Under the pieces are notes generated by a model. The model saw only the letters and a program-made list of their open reading frames with translations. It was not told the DNA's origin and did no database searches. Positions 30,001 to 40,408 of a stretch of DNA of 64,000 bases are shown here, in pieces (position 1 is the first letter of the stretch; every line of letters begins with the position of its first letter). The DNA is from Epiperipatus broadwayi (Eukaryota > Onychophora > Udeonychophora > Euonychophora > Peripatidae). Location: positions 1,492,001 through 1,556,000 of the forward strand of contig JAQFVV010000232.1 of assembly GCA_028023455.1 (NCBI GenBank), given 5' to 3'. Both the position numbers and the translations under genes were made by a program.

Positions 30001-30780
30001 ACCGGGTCTGTTTTAAACCTTATTTAACATAATATTAAATTTTATATTTTTACTATTACATGAATGGACCGGTCCTAAAGCAGAAGGGAGAATACTATTG
30101 ATAGTAGAGCCATCAATGATACCCACAGTCAGATTGAGCTATGCAAACAACACGATCACATTTCCAGACGTGGCCCTTCTCGGATGCTGGATTCAAACCT
30201 CTGCCATCCAAAACATTTTGTTTTGAGGATCAACCTCAGGCACCACCCAATCTTAAGTTATATAATCAACATGCTTTGGATGACAGAACCACAATCCAGC
30301 ACTTGAAATATTCCACGACTATCTCACACTCTGTTCAGAGTTCAGCATCTTTACTTAACACATTAAATTACTGATAACAAGAGAGAAAGATAAAATAGAG
30401 AAAATAATTAAAGTAAACATTAATATTTAATTATTTATGCACACATATTTAATATAATATAACACAATAAATTTTACATAAGAAAAATTTTCAGTGATTA
30501 CTTTAGGCTATAATTAAAATAGTCCATTAATTAAAGTTTATTTCATTTAAAATTAAGTGTGTACACAGCTATTTAAAAGTATATTTACCCAGATTTTATT
30601 TTGTGCATATTGTCAAATGGTTTTGCTTTCCAACCGGTTCGCCTTTTGTTCCTCCATCGATAGCTTCATGACTTTCCTTCTGGGTTTATGATGAATAATG
30701 ACAGAGAGATGGTATATGGCAGCTTTTACTTCATAACCTTCGCATTGATTCCAGATCCTGATTCAGCAGGATAGTTGATG
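30001..30780. other. Unrecognised sequence upstream of the second direct repeat
   Basis: Includes a frame at 30141-30374 (+) in GC-richer sequence with no recognised motif. If the primer-site reading is right, part of this would be LTR sequence. Confidence 0.35.
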
Positions 30781-31260
30781 GCTTAGGGCATGAAGCCCTG
30801 TCAGGCACTTTTATGGCTTATAGGGCCTCTCTATTAATGTTGACCGCAGCAGTAATGATTGGCTTACTACTACATTTAAAATTACCAAATATTCTGAATT
30901 CTTTAGAAAGAACCCGAACTCTGGACTAATAACAAATTGATAACTGGAATTTGATCACAAATGCAGACCAGACAGTATAGCAATAACACGAACCTGATTA
31001 AAGAACAATAACCAAGATGTAACTTTAATATTTTAACTCTCTCATTGTTTTATTTTATCTTGGCTTGAATCTGTCTTTTAATTAGTTTTACATTTCTTTA
31101 ATTGATTTTTACATTTGTCTTAATCTTACTCCGTTCAGATTCATCTACACGATCGCGATAAGATAGTTTTTTAATTAATACAATTTTATCAGCAATCTTA
31201 TAAACTAATAAATTACATTTTTGAAAGTTTTATAAACATTTTATTTTTACAGACTAAATT
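30781..31260. repeat. 480-bp direct repeat, copy 2
   Basis: Partner of 28131-28603, with scattered substitutions and small indels. It is followed by AT-rich sequence without genes to about 31920. Confidence 0.75.
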
Positions 31261-31924
31261 TTTAGTCTGATTTCACATTTGCTTATTTTATACATTATAA
31301 AAGTTTTTTCTTTACATAGAGAGAAAAAATAGTTTTAAATGTATTTTCTAGTTCTAATTTAAAATTCCCACCTTCTTGTCAATAAGTTTTATTCTAAAAG
31401 AAAAATATAATACAGTATTCTTATTTTTGCAAATTTCATTTTAAAAATCTTAAAACTAATCATAATTTTTTGTTAAAAAAATATTAAATATGTAACATGA
31501 TTCATTAACAGTACAATATCTTATGAAATAATTGTAATATAAATTGATAATAAATGTTTTTTTTTTTTTAATAGTTGAGTCTAAGAATTTTGCTGTTTGG
31601 TACAAAATCCAGAGTACTATCATAGTCAATGCCTTATTTCAAAGAATCCAGTGATTCTCCTTTAGCTGGTGTACATAAATATTAGTAATGGTTTCTAAAT
31701 CTGCATGGTTTGTAGTTATATATCTTCAGTAAATTTTAAATTTTCTGTAGGGATATATCTTCACCACTAATTATAAATTTCCTATTGCGATCAGTGTTTA
31801 AACATCTAGTGAGGCTTGTTTTTTGCTGGGTAACTCATTTACTAATATAAGTAGGAAATCCTAGCTGGTAAATAAAGTGGTGTCTTTTGGTGATTGATAT
31901 TGACTATGCCTGTAGGTCTATTTT

Positions 31925-32470
31925 GACTATTCCAACTAGTTCGAAACCATGGTCTGGAGGTGCGAAAGAGATATTGAATTCTATCTCTCTCGGTGTTTAT
32001 GTAAACAAGCTTGTTAGGAGCTATTGGTAAAGCTCCATTTAGTGATCATAAAATGCAAGTTAAAGCAAATTACGAAATTTATAACTTGTTTTGTTTATCA
32101 TAAATGTGTACCCTTGAAGGTTTTTGCAATGATATATATTGCAGAGGCTTTTACTATATGGTGAAACTGAACCGATTTCAGACCCATATAGCTATCTAGT
32201 TTTTTTGCTGGATTTGAAGACATTACATGTCTGAGAAATTTCATGCTTTCAAACTTATAGAAATGTGTTTGATAAATGCTGATTTTAGAGTTAGTATTTA
32301 GGTCTAGTTTCTAATCTTCCAACCCTTCACTGATGTGAGTCAACTAGCTCGAAACCATGGTCTGGAGGTGGTAGACAACGAAAGAGATATTGAATTCTAC
32401 CTCTCTTGGTGTTTATGTAAACAAGCTTGTTAGGAGCTATTAGTAAAACTCCATCTAGTGATATATATAT
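31925..32470 (+). repeat. Hammerhead repeat (variant C), tandem with 408-nt period
   Basis: AACTAG with TCGAAACCATGGTCTGGAGG at 31941 recurs as CTCGAAACCATGGTCTGGAG at 32348, a 408-bp period. Each is followed by GAAAGAGATATTGAATTCTA, GTGTTTATGTAAACAAGCTT and GTTAGGAGCTATT. One monomer lies between two predicted cleavage points (31955-32362), followed by about 110 bp of the next. The GCTTGTTAGGAGCTATT block is shared with variant B at 35.16 kb. The minus-strand frame at 32327-32548 is not a gene. Confidence 0.8.
32319..32371 (+). ncRNA. Hammerhead-like motif, variant C (one core substitution)
   Basis: Stem I CCTTCA (32324-32329) pairs with TGGAGG (32363-32368, one G-U), extended by CCA (32319-32321) with TGG (32369-32371). 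The core reads CTGATGT (32330-32336), with U in place of the invariant A9. Stem II GAG/CTC (32337-32339, 32348-32350) closes an 8-nt loop. GAAA is at 32351-32354. Stem III is the 8-bp palindrome ACCATGGT (32354-32361), with GTC ending at 32362. The copy one unit upstream keeps only the 3' half. Confidence 0.6.
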
Positions 32471-32479
32471 TATAATAGT

Positions 32480-34481
32480 ATCCCTGTAAGATTTTACACT
32501 AAAAACAGAAATTGTTTTCTTGTGTCTATTTTTTTTAAATTTCTGCATGAATTCATTTTATTTAAAAATCAATAGAATACTTTTGGATTATTTTTATTAA
32601 ATACAAATAAATTATTCAAGTAAATTATAAATATCAAGAGAATCACAATCATAGATCAAATATCAATTAAATAAGTTTAATTACATTATTTATTTGAATG
32701 CCCCTTTATTTAGATTAGTAAATATATTTTTTTTAAATTGGGAGTTCTTTATGTATGTATTCCATGCTAATAAATTTTATATAAAATTATTTAAGATACA
32801 AATTTACCCATAGTGACAAATTGCTAGTTGGTCACTCTTAGACGTTTTCTGGTTTATATTTCATAAAAGAAACATTAAATAATAATAGCATTTACTCAGC
32901 AATAACTATCTTACTTAGAAAAATATTTATAAAAACTTTACAAACATTAAATATTCCTTACAATAATAATTGTTAGATTAATCAAGTTTTTTATATGTAA
33001 TTTTTCTGCCTAACAATAATAAGAAAAAAAACTTAATACTATTATTAGTAAGCAAAAAGATAATTTAGACTATATTTACGAAAAACTCCAACCCGCTATA
33101 AAGTAAATTTAAAAGAAATAGTTTTTTTCTTCCTCCTAATATTTCTTCATTAGAAAGTCCTTCATAGAAGCTTGCTCCCGACATTTGTTGCTAGGACAAC
33201 CACTGTCTAACACTTTAGAACAAAAAAAAAGTTTTCTCCTTCCCTTGACCTGGTGTCAATTCATAAATGACAATAAAAAAAATGAAATCAAATGAAGTGA
33301 AGTCGACTTTTGTATCCAAAAATATTTAACGATAATTATCAATCCTTTTATGAAAGTTTATAAAATTATAGTCAATTGTCTTTAGCTTTCATGATAAATA
33401 ATTATTAAATGTGATGTAACTGGGACAGTTTCAAATAATTTCCAGAGTTTCCTGTTCATTAGGATCCTACATGGGCTTTCCGATGCATCATTTATGGCTA
33501 TATGTGTTTCTGCGTACTTGTACGGAAAATACGCAATTATATTCTATTGAAAATTAGCATTTTCTAGTAATTCAATAAAGACATTATAAAATTATATTTT
33601 AGTCAGGTTAATTTTAATTACCCAGTTATTTCTTTTCTGATGTATAATTTTAAAAATCACTTTTTCAGAATATTAAAATTATTTAGTTTTTTTTTTAATG
33701 ACAACTTTATCATATAAAATATATTTGCAGTACTATCGGTTTTTATATCTTTATCATTTTAAAGAAAAGTTCATAATAAACTTTTTAAAAAATAATATTT
33801 CTTTTTTAAAAATATTTACTGCAACTCTTAAAAATATCCTTTTTTTAAAATATTTAAAGTTAAAGTTTTACTGCATAGCTTTTACTTTTCAGATACGGTT
33901 ATCTTTTCTTATGATATAATGCGTTAAAACTAAATTTTTGAAGAATATTTTCATTTAACTTTCTTGACAATGTCCAAAATATTAAGATAAATAATGATAT
34001 ATCTTTTTCCAATCATATTTTTAAAATTATATTTTCATTTGTTATCTGTACTTCCATCCTTACTTTTCTGATATACATATTCATTTCTGATATTAAATCC
34101 ATAGCTACTGTGATGCTGGCTCAAGCTTTAATATAATAACTTGATAGGGAATTTTAGAGATTTAACAACGCATAGTTTTAGCTGAATAAATTATAATCCT
34201 TTTAATCCTCTCTTAAAACAATAATTTCAAGTAGTAAAACTTCAGTATTAATAATATAAAAAAATATTAAGAGTTAATTAGTTATTAAGTTATAAAAAGC
34301 ACATATTTATCATCTCAGAAAAATGACATCTACTTTATACCAAAATAAATTGATGATTTGATTGGCTATTAGATCTTTTTCTGATGATCTAATTTACATA
34401 TATTAGTACTATCTTATGTAATTAATTTTTTAAAAATTAAATTGTGACTCATTAAATAAAATATTACATGTTATATTAATA
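32480..34481. other. About 2 kb of AT-rich DNA, nothing recognised
   Basis: No repeat shared with other parts of the window and no credible coding region. The 73-codon frame at 33698-33919 is Phe/Leu/Ile/Lys-rich, as expected from random AT-rich sequence. Confidence 0.45.
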
Positions 34482-34640
34482 GTAATAGTAACAAGTCAGA
34501 TGTCACATGACTTATATATAGCTTGCACTTACAAATATGTAAAATTAAGAGCGTGCTAATAGCTCTAAACAAGCTTTTTTTTTTATTTATGATAAATGCT
34601 ACTACAAGAGAAGGCATTCAAATCATTTTTATCTTGAATG

Positions 34641-34696
34641 GTCCCCATCCCCAGACCGGTTTCGACCTATGGGTCTCTTCAGTGAGGAGTTGGGAC
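34641..34696 (-). ncRNA. Type I hammerhead ribozyme motif, variant B, minus-strand copy
   Basis: Reverse-complement twin of 35037-35092 with an identical core: CTGAAGA, stem II GACC/GGTC with CATA loop, GAAA, stem III ACCGGT, and GTC. Predicted cleavage falls between 34654 and 34653. All core positions fit the hammerhead consensus. Confidence 0.75.
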
Positions 34697-35036
34697 ATTA
34701 GATCTAAAAAACCAACTCAAGCAAAGCATTTATCTAAAAGATAATTGTTAGAAGATCTGAAACTTTTAGACATATTTGTAAGTGCAAGCTGTATATAAGT
34801 CATGTGACATCTGACTTGTTACTATTACTATTATTATTTTGCTGTTGTGGCTTTAGCTAAATTAAAGAGCTAAGCCTACTAATATATGGAGTATCTGAAT
34901 TAAGTTCAGGCCCATATGATTTTTTCAGTTGGAGAGCTGACTTTAAAGACATGTAGATATCTAAAAGTTTCAGATCTTCTTCTAACAATTATCTTTTAGA
35001 TAAATGCTTTGCTTGAGTTGGTTTTTTAGATCTAAT

Positions 35037-35092
35037 GTCCCAACTCCTCACTGAAGAGACCCATAGGTCGAAACCGGTCTGGGGATGGGGAC
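35037..35092 (+). ncRNA. Type I hammerhead ribozyme motif, variant B, plus-strand copy
   Basis: Stem I distal GTCCC (35037-35041) pairs with GGGAC (35088-35092); proximal TCCTCA (35045-35050) pairs with TGGGGA (35080-35085, one G-U); the internal loop is AAC/TG. Core CTGAAGA is at 35051-35057. Stem II GACC (35058-35061) pairs with GGTC (35066-35069) around loop CATA. GAAA is at 35070-35073. Stem III is the palindrome ACCGGT (35073-35078), and GTC ends at 35079, the predicted cleavage position. The G-C closing pair of stem II is present. This is the most consensus-like hammerhead in the window; the short palindromic stem III predicts activity mainly in dimeric transcripts. Confidence 0.8.
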
Positions 35093-35198
35093 CATTCAAG
35101 ATAAAAATGATTTGAATGCCTTCTCTTGTAGTAGCATTTATCATAAATAAAAAAAATAAAGCTTGTTTAGAGCTATTAGCACGCTCTTAATTTTACAT

Positions 35199-36609
35199 GT
35201 TATATTATTTAATTCCAAATTAATTTTATACTTTTATTTAGACAAACTAAACATTTTAATGTATCTATTTTTTTAAAAAATCTAATTTTATTAATTACAT
35301 TTGTTCTAAAACCACCCAATTAAATATTTTATAACAGTTACTTTTTATCTTGACAAACAAATGTTTCAATTTTTAGCACAATTCTAAAGTAATTTTGAAA
35401 CTTTATTAGAAAACTTGTAAGCACAAAGTGTGAGCACTTTGGTGACATGACTTGTCTGATAACAGAAATAAATATTTAATTACAAAAAAAATATATTAAA
35501 GAATAACATGATAATAGAATTTAGAATAATAATTTTGATACTATTAAATTAAACCAATTTATCCATCACAAAGTATATTTTAAATAAATAATTTATAACA
35601 CAAATATTAAATATAATTTTTATTTTAAAATACATTAATTTATTTAATTTTAAGTCATCATTTTAAAATTAGCTTTTAGCACATTTTTAAGAAGACTTTT
35701 AATATATTATTTTACTATGGCCAGTTTTCACAACCATACAAAATTACACTATTTAGCTTTACTTTATTATTTTAACATACTAATATTGTTTTTATGTGTT
35801 TACTACTCTCACGTTACTTTAACAAAGCATTTTAAAACATTACCAACATTATACAGTGGTCATACTAATTAAAATGTATCCTTAATTTAAATTTGTTTTT
35901 AAAATTGACTCAGTGAATCTATATGAACCTAATCAAAAGGGTACAGTAAGGTATTTTATTTTTTTGATCTCATTATTTTTAACTATATTTTTATAAAATG
36001 ATTTATTTGTCTTTAGCTTGTACTAAATACTAATAGTTACATGTTTTTATTAAAATATATGCATATGAATTATTTTTAATATTTATTTCTAAGCATATTC
36101 TTATATACACAATTTAAAATTGCACCAAATGTTCCATTATTAGGTTTTTTTATTGGTATTATTCAAATGTCTTTTTACAACATAATTCTATTAATGAAAA
36201 TTTTAATCAGTATTTAATTTTTTTTTTACATTTTTGTTTTTATATACTTATTATTTGCCAAATGTATAGCATTAACTATTGAACTAATAGAAAAATGAGG
36301 GCAAAGATAGAGGTTTGGTTATGTGCCCAAACTTTGGATGCCAAATGTGTACTGGAAGAAAAGTGAACAAGAGAGATATTATTGAATAACTCTGAATACC
36401 AAAACTTTTGGTATAAAAATGACAATATGAGAATTTCTCATTAATGCCCCAAGCATTTGAGCAATCTAAATCCGTAACAGTACAAAAATAAGGAAAGATT
36501 AATTAATATTTTATAATAAAATACCAACAGTGAATACTAAACTCTAATAAAATAACTTGATCATGTGTACTGTTTATGTTTAGGTGCCCTATGGATTATA
36601 CAATTACAA
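35199..36609. other. AT-rich non-coding DNA
   Basis: No gene or repeat recognised. Confidence 0.5.
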
Positions 36610-36805
36610 TTAATAGTGCTATACAAGTTAAATAAATCAAATCTGTAATGGAATAAAATGAGCAAAGGTTAAGTAATCTATTAACAAAATAGATCATAAA
36701 GTTAAAATTAAAAATGCTATACAAGTTAAGTAAATCAAATCTGTAATGGAATAAAATGAGCAAACGTTAAGCAATCTATTAACAAAATAATCCAAAATCT
36801 ATATT
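36610..36805. repeat. Two-copy tandem repeat, 98-bp unit
   Basis: GCTATACAAGTTAARTAAAT starts at 36618 and 36716, and both units run to a CTATTAACAAAATA block. Confidence 0.9.
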
Positions 36806-36990
36806 AGAATAATGTTTTAAAATAAAAAATATATTTGAAAATTATGGTAGATATATTAATAAATATTCATAATATTCATTTACAAATAATCTTTATTACT
36901 ATGTGGTAAGTTTATACTATATTCAAGAATGAGTGTTCTTAACCTTAATGTAAAATTTTTATTATAGTAATTTATTGGCTAGCTTTTTTG

Positions 36991-37132
36991 CCAATGGATG
37001 TTCAAAAAAATTAGACTTTTTTAATTACTACTGAACTTTTGTACAATGATAAACCAACTTTTATACCAATGGATGTTCAAAAAAAGTAGACTCTTTTAAT
37101 TACTACTGAACTTTAGTACAATGATAAAAATT
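36991..37132. repeat. Two-copy tandem repeat, 75-bp unit
   Basis: CCAATGGATGTTCAAAAAAA begins at 36991 and 37066. Both units end TACAATGATAAA. Confidence 0.9.
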
Positions 37133-37939
37133 ATATTATTTGCTAATTAGATGTTTATGTTTGAAATGAGATTCTAAATTATGATTAGTATGTCATATGT
37201 CTATTATTTTGAATAAGACAATTCAAATTTAATTAATAATTTTATTCACAAAATTAATAGACAATACATATGCTATAATTTAAATTAATGTATCATAGAG
37301 TATTATATCTGTTTAAATTATAAAGTGGTACAAGACATTCCACATTCTTTATTAAACACAAGAAAATATCCATTTATTTGTTGTCTTTAATAGACAATAT
37401 GTATGTATAAATCAACAAAATAAAATATATTAATGTGTTACAATTTGTGTACTGAGCATTTATCAGTAAATAAAATAAAACCTATTATGTTTAAATATAG
37501 TTAAAATTATATATTATAATTATATTTTGGTTGATTTATATATTCATTCTCACATCTATATATACTAAATGACCTTTTAAAACAACTACAATAATAGTAC
37601 AAATAATTATAAATAAACCATACAACCTATTTTATCAAATGGTAAAATGCTAAGCAATGTTTATACACAAAAGTTCCACTGTTTTTTAATTTCTTCTCAC
37701 ATCTAAAATCCACAAGGAAAATCAATGAACTATATTTTAATCTATAACAATTTCAAAGGCTATTTTCTTTTTAAAATATCTATATTTTTATACAACAAAC
37801 TGATTATTAATAGTTTCTGGCCAAATTTCATACCATAGTTAACAGTAGTTAATAAGTATTATTCCTTTTAAAATAATAATTATCCCCACTTGAAATTATA
37901 ATCTTTAGCAAGTTATTTATTCTTTTGTTGGCATCAGAT

Positions 37940-37973
<34 letters not shown>

Positions 37974-38686
37974 TAATACATACTAAGTTAAACTTTTCCA
38001 GTATTTTTTTTTTTAAAACATAATTATTCTATTTGGAAATCAGTATTTTTTTTTTAAAACATAATTATTCTATTTGGAAAATTATTATTATTTTATTGTA
38101 TCTTTGACGAATTATTAACTTGGCACACATATTATATGTGTATATGTACTAACTCAGATGTTTTATATAATCATTTTAACAAATTTTTTTTTCCAGAATG
38201 TTAGAAAAAAGAAATTTCATTTTAATTGTTATTTCAGGTTTCTCAGACTAAGTTGTCTTTGAAGCAAATGTCAATTTTCCTGTCTAGGTTTAGTTCAGAT
38301 AAGACACTTTGAAATACAAAATATCACTTTTTAAAAAAAAAAATTACTGCGAAAAACTGTTAACTGAAGTGATTGATATACATAATATATATAGAGAGAG
38401 AGACCATCAAGTAAGAAGAATCTTAAGTCAGATTATGGGCTTACACATCTTTTGCTTACATATTAATGAGGTCATTAACATATATATTGTTATTGATATA
38501 CTGAAAATTTACACATTTACTTAAAAGATAAATATTGCACTTTAATTAAAGTTCATTTGAATAAAACTTGTGTCCCAAACATATTTGTTTGTTAAAAATA
38601 AAATGAAATACATAATTATTACTTTTAAAACATTTGCAATTCAAAGTTTATATGATGAAATTGTATTTAAACAATTACCCAAACAT
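37133..38686. other. AT-rich DNA with a microsatellite and a short tandem duplication
   Basis: A compound (CA)n(TA)n microsatellite lies at about 37937-37972. A 42-bp unit (CAGTATTTTTTTTTTAAAAC onward) is duplicated at about 37999-38081. I see no gene; the frame at 38309-38524 has no motif. Confidence 0.6.
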
Positions 38687-40405
38687 TGTGAGGGTAGCTT
38701 AAAATCACATCCACACAAACCTTAGCTACCTGAAATATTAGATTGTTTTTTTTAAGTAGGATGTTAATATAAAGTAAATAATAAGTTTTGCTAAAACTGT
38801 TTGAAAATATAAATGAACAATTAGGACAATGTACTAATTGTATATTAAATAGTGGGAATGGTAGATCATTTACCATGAAATCACCCATATTGTGTTGAAG
38901 ATCTTGTGCATCTATAATAAATGTAGACAATGACTTAAATGAAAAAACAGTCGTAGCAATGGGCAATAGGTCAAATATTGTACTAAGCAACCGAATATAA
39001 GAGGGGGATATTTTTTTTAAAAAGGAATTGATAACTGCAATAATTATATAATGCAACAATAGGCACGTACTTTGAATAAACAGTGGAAATGACCTGGGTA
39101 TAAAAAGAAACATTACAACTCCTTTAAAATTGTGTGTTTGACATGGAAAGTCAACTTTGTTGAAGCAGTTATTTTTGAAACATTTTTTTTACAAAATGAA
39201 CACTGTTCAAATAAGCATTTTTACAAATGTCAATTTTTTTATTTTCCATTTGAAAAATTAAGGAAGCAAACAGAAGATTTTCATACAAGCTAAATGACCA
39301 GATAAGTTTCAAATAGCTTATAAATTAAAAAAAAAGTATTATGATTTTTTAGAACCTAAAAGAAATTAGAACGGTTTATTCACATAAAATTTTAAATAAT
39401 GGGAATTTATTATATAGCCAATATTGCAAATAATAAATAACTGTATTTTACAGTACATATATATTTTTTTAAATATGAACTGCATATATATATAAACCTG
39501 TATATATATTGCAAAATATGATATATTTTGGCTAGAACGTTTGATTGTCGACAGGTGGATTATTTGCCCACTATAGCCATGTGAAATTAATAGCTACCTG
39601 TCTATACTGAAGTGCCCGATAAGCTGGGTCCACACATCATGGAAATTACGTGAGGAATGGAACAAAACTAGCCACTACCAATATAAATATGTTCAGAATC
39701 AATAAGGTGTTATTAATATTTATAATGAGAAAAATGTGTAAATTGTAAGAACTATTATGTAAGAAGGACTCTGATGAAGAATTGTGCCTGATCATCTCAT
39801 CAATTCATGAAATATTGTAAATGTTATGATTTTTCTTTATTATAGATGTATTTTTTTATTTTATTATCTCAGTCTTATATCTCAGAAGTACAAATGGTCT
39901 AATTCAACAGTTTGGAACACAGTCCAACTTAAGAAAATGTGAAGAGAGCAGGGAGGGAAGGTTGAAAAGTGCAAATTTTTTTTGCTTTTAATAAAAATTT
40001 CGGTAACTTTCTTGCAAAATGCTTGATTTTTAGTTCATGGCTATGAAATTGAGTACTTAAATGGTAAGAGCCTTTCTCTTTTAAAAAATTAACTAAAATA
40101 ACCAATGCCACGCCATGACCTGACCATTATATTATATGTTATATGTTTGACTAATAGTATTCCTTAGATATTTTTAATGTACGCATGATTAACCCTTTGA
40201 GTTAATATTCTTTACTATTTACTTTGCTATCATATCATGTATTGTTTCTTTATATTTTTTTCATGATATATATATATGTATATGCAAGGTGATTGTTTTA
40301 AATCAACCAACTTCCACACCTAGAACCGCATACTGTATCTTGAGTTGCAATTAAATTTCTAATTAAGTTAGTTAGCAATCTCATTTTATTCTAATAAAGT
40401 TTTCA
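38687..40405 (+). repeat. 5' LTR of a decayed LTR retrotransposon
   Basis: Starts TGTGAGGGTAGCTTAAAATC and ends near AATAAAGTTTTCA, a TG...CA structure with a polyadenylation-like signal near the end. It aligns directly with 47956-49323. It contains about 450 bp (about 38925-39370) absent from the 3' copy; that part gives the minus-strand 148-codon frame (38667-39113), which I do not regard as a gene. The CA end is an estimate, because both copies continue to match for about 25 bases. Confidence 0.6.
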
Positions 40406-40408
40406 TTA

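Larger units (their letters stand above)
34482..35198. repeat. Inverted pair of variant B hammerhead elements
   Basis: 34537-34770 and 34959-35198 are near-perfect inverted copies of about 235 bp (GCGTGCTAATAGCTCTAAAC at 34551 against GTTTAGAGCTATTAGCACGC at 35165), with a 188-bp spacer. The first copy is additionally bounded by about 50-bp inverted repeats (ACAAGTCAGATGTCACATGA, 34492, against TCATGTGACATCTGACTTGT, 34799). The high identity between copies is unusual for this window. Each copy contains one hammerhead. Confidence 0.85.

Noticed and set aside
28131-31260. The 480-bp direct repeats as LTRs of one element containing the primer-site motif at 29.98 kb
   Set aside because: The primer-site-like motif lies about 800 bp inside the second repeat instead of directly beside it, so the two signals probably belong to different elements.
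38667-39113. 148-codon minus-strand frame as a gene
   Set aside because: It overlaps the LTR start, has AT-driven hydrophobic composition and is disrupted in the matching LTR copy.
39770-39825. Hammerhead-like CTGATGAAGAATTG in the 5' LTR, with a copy near 48700
   Set aside because: The CTGATGA is not followed by a stem II and GAAA at the right distance, and the flanks do not form stem I.
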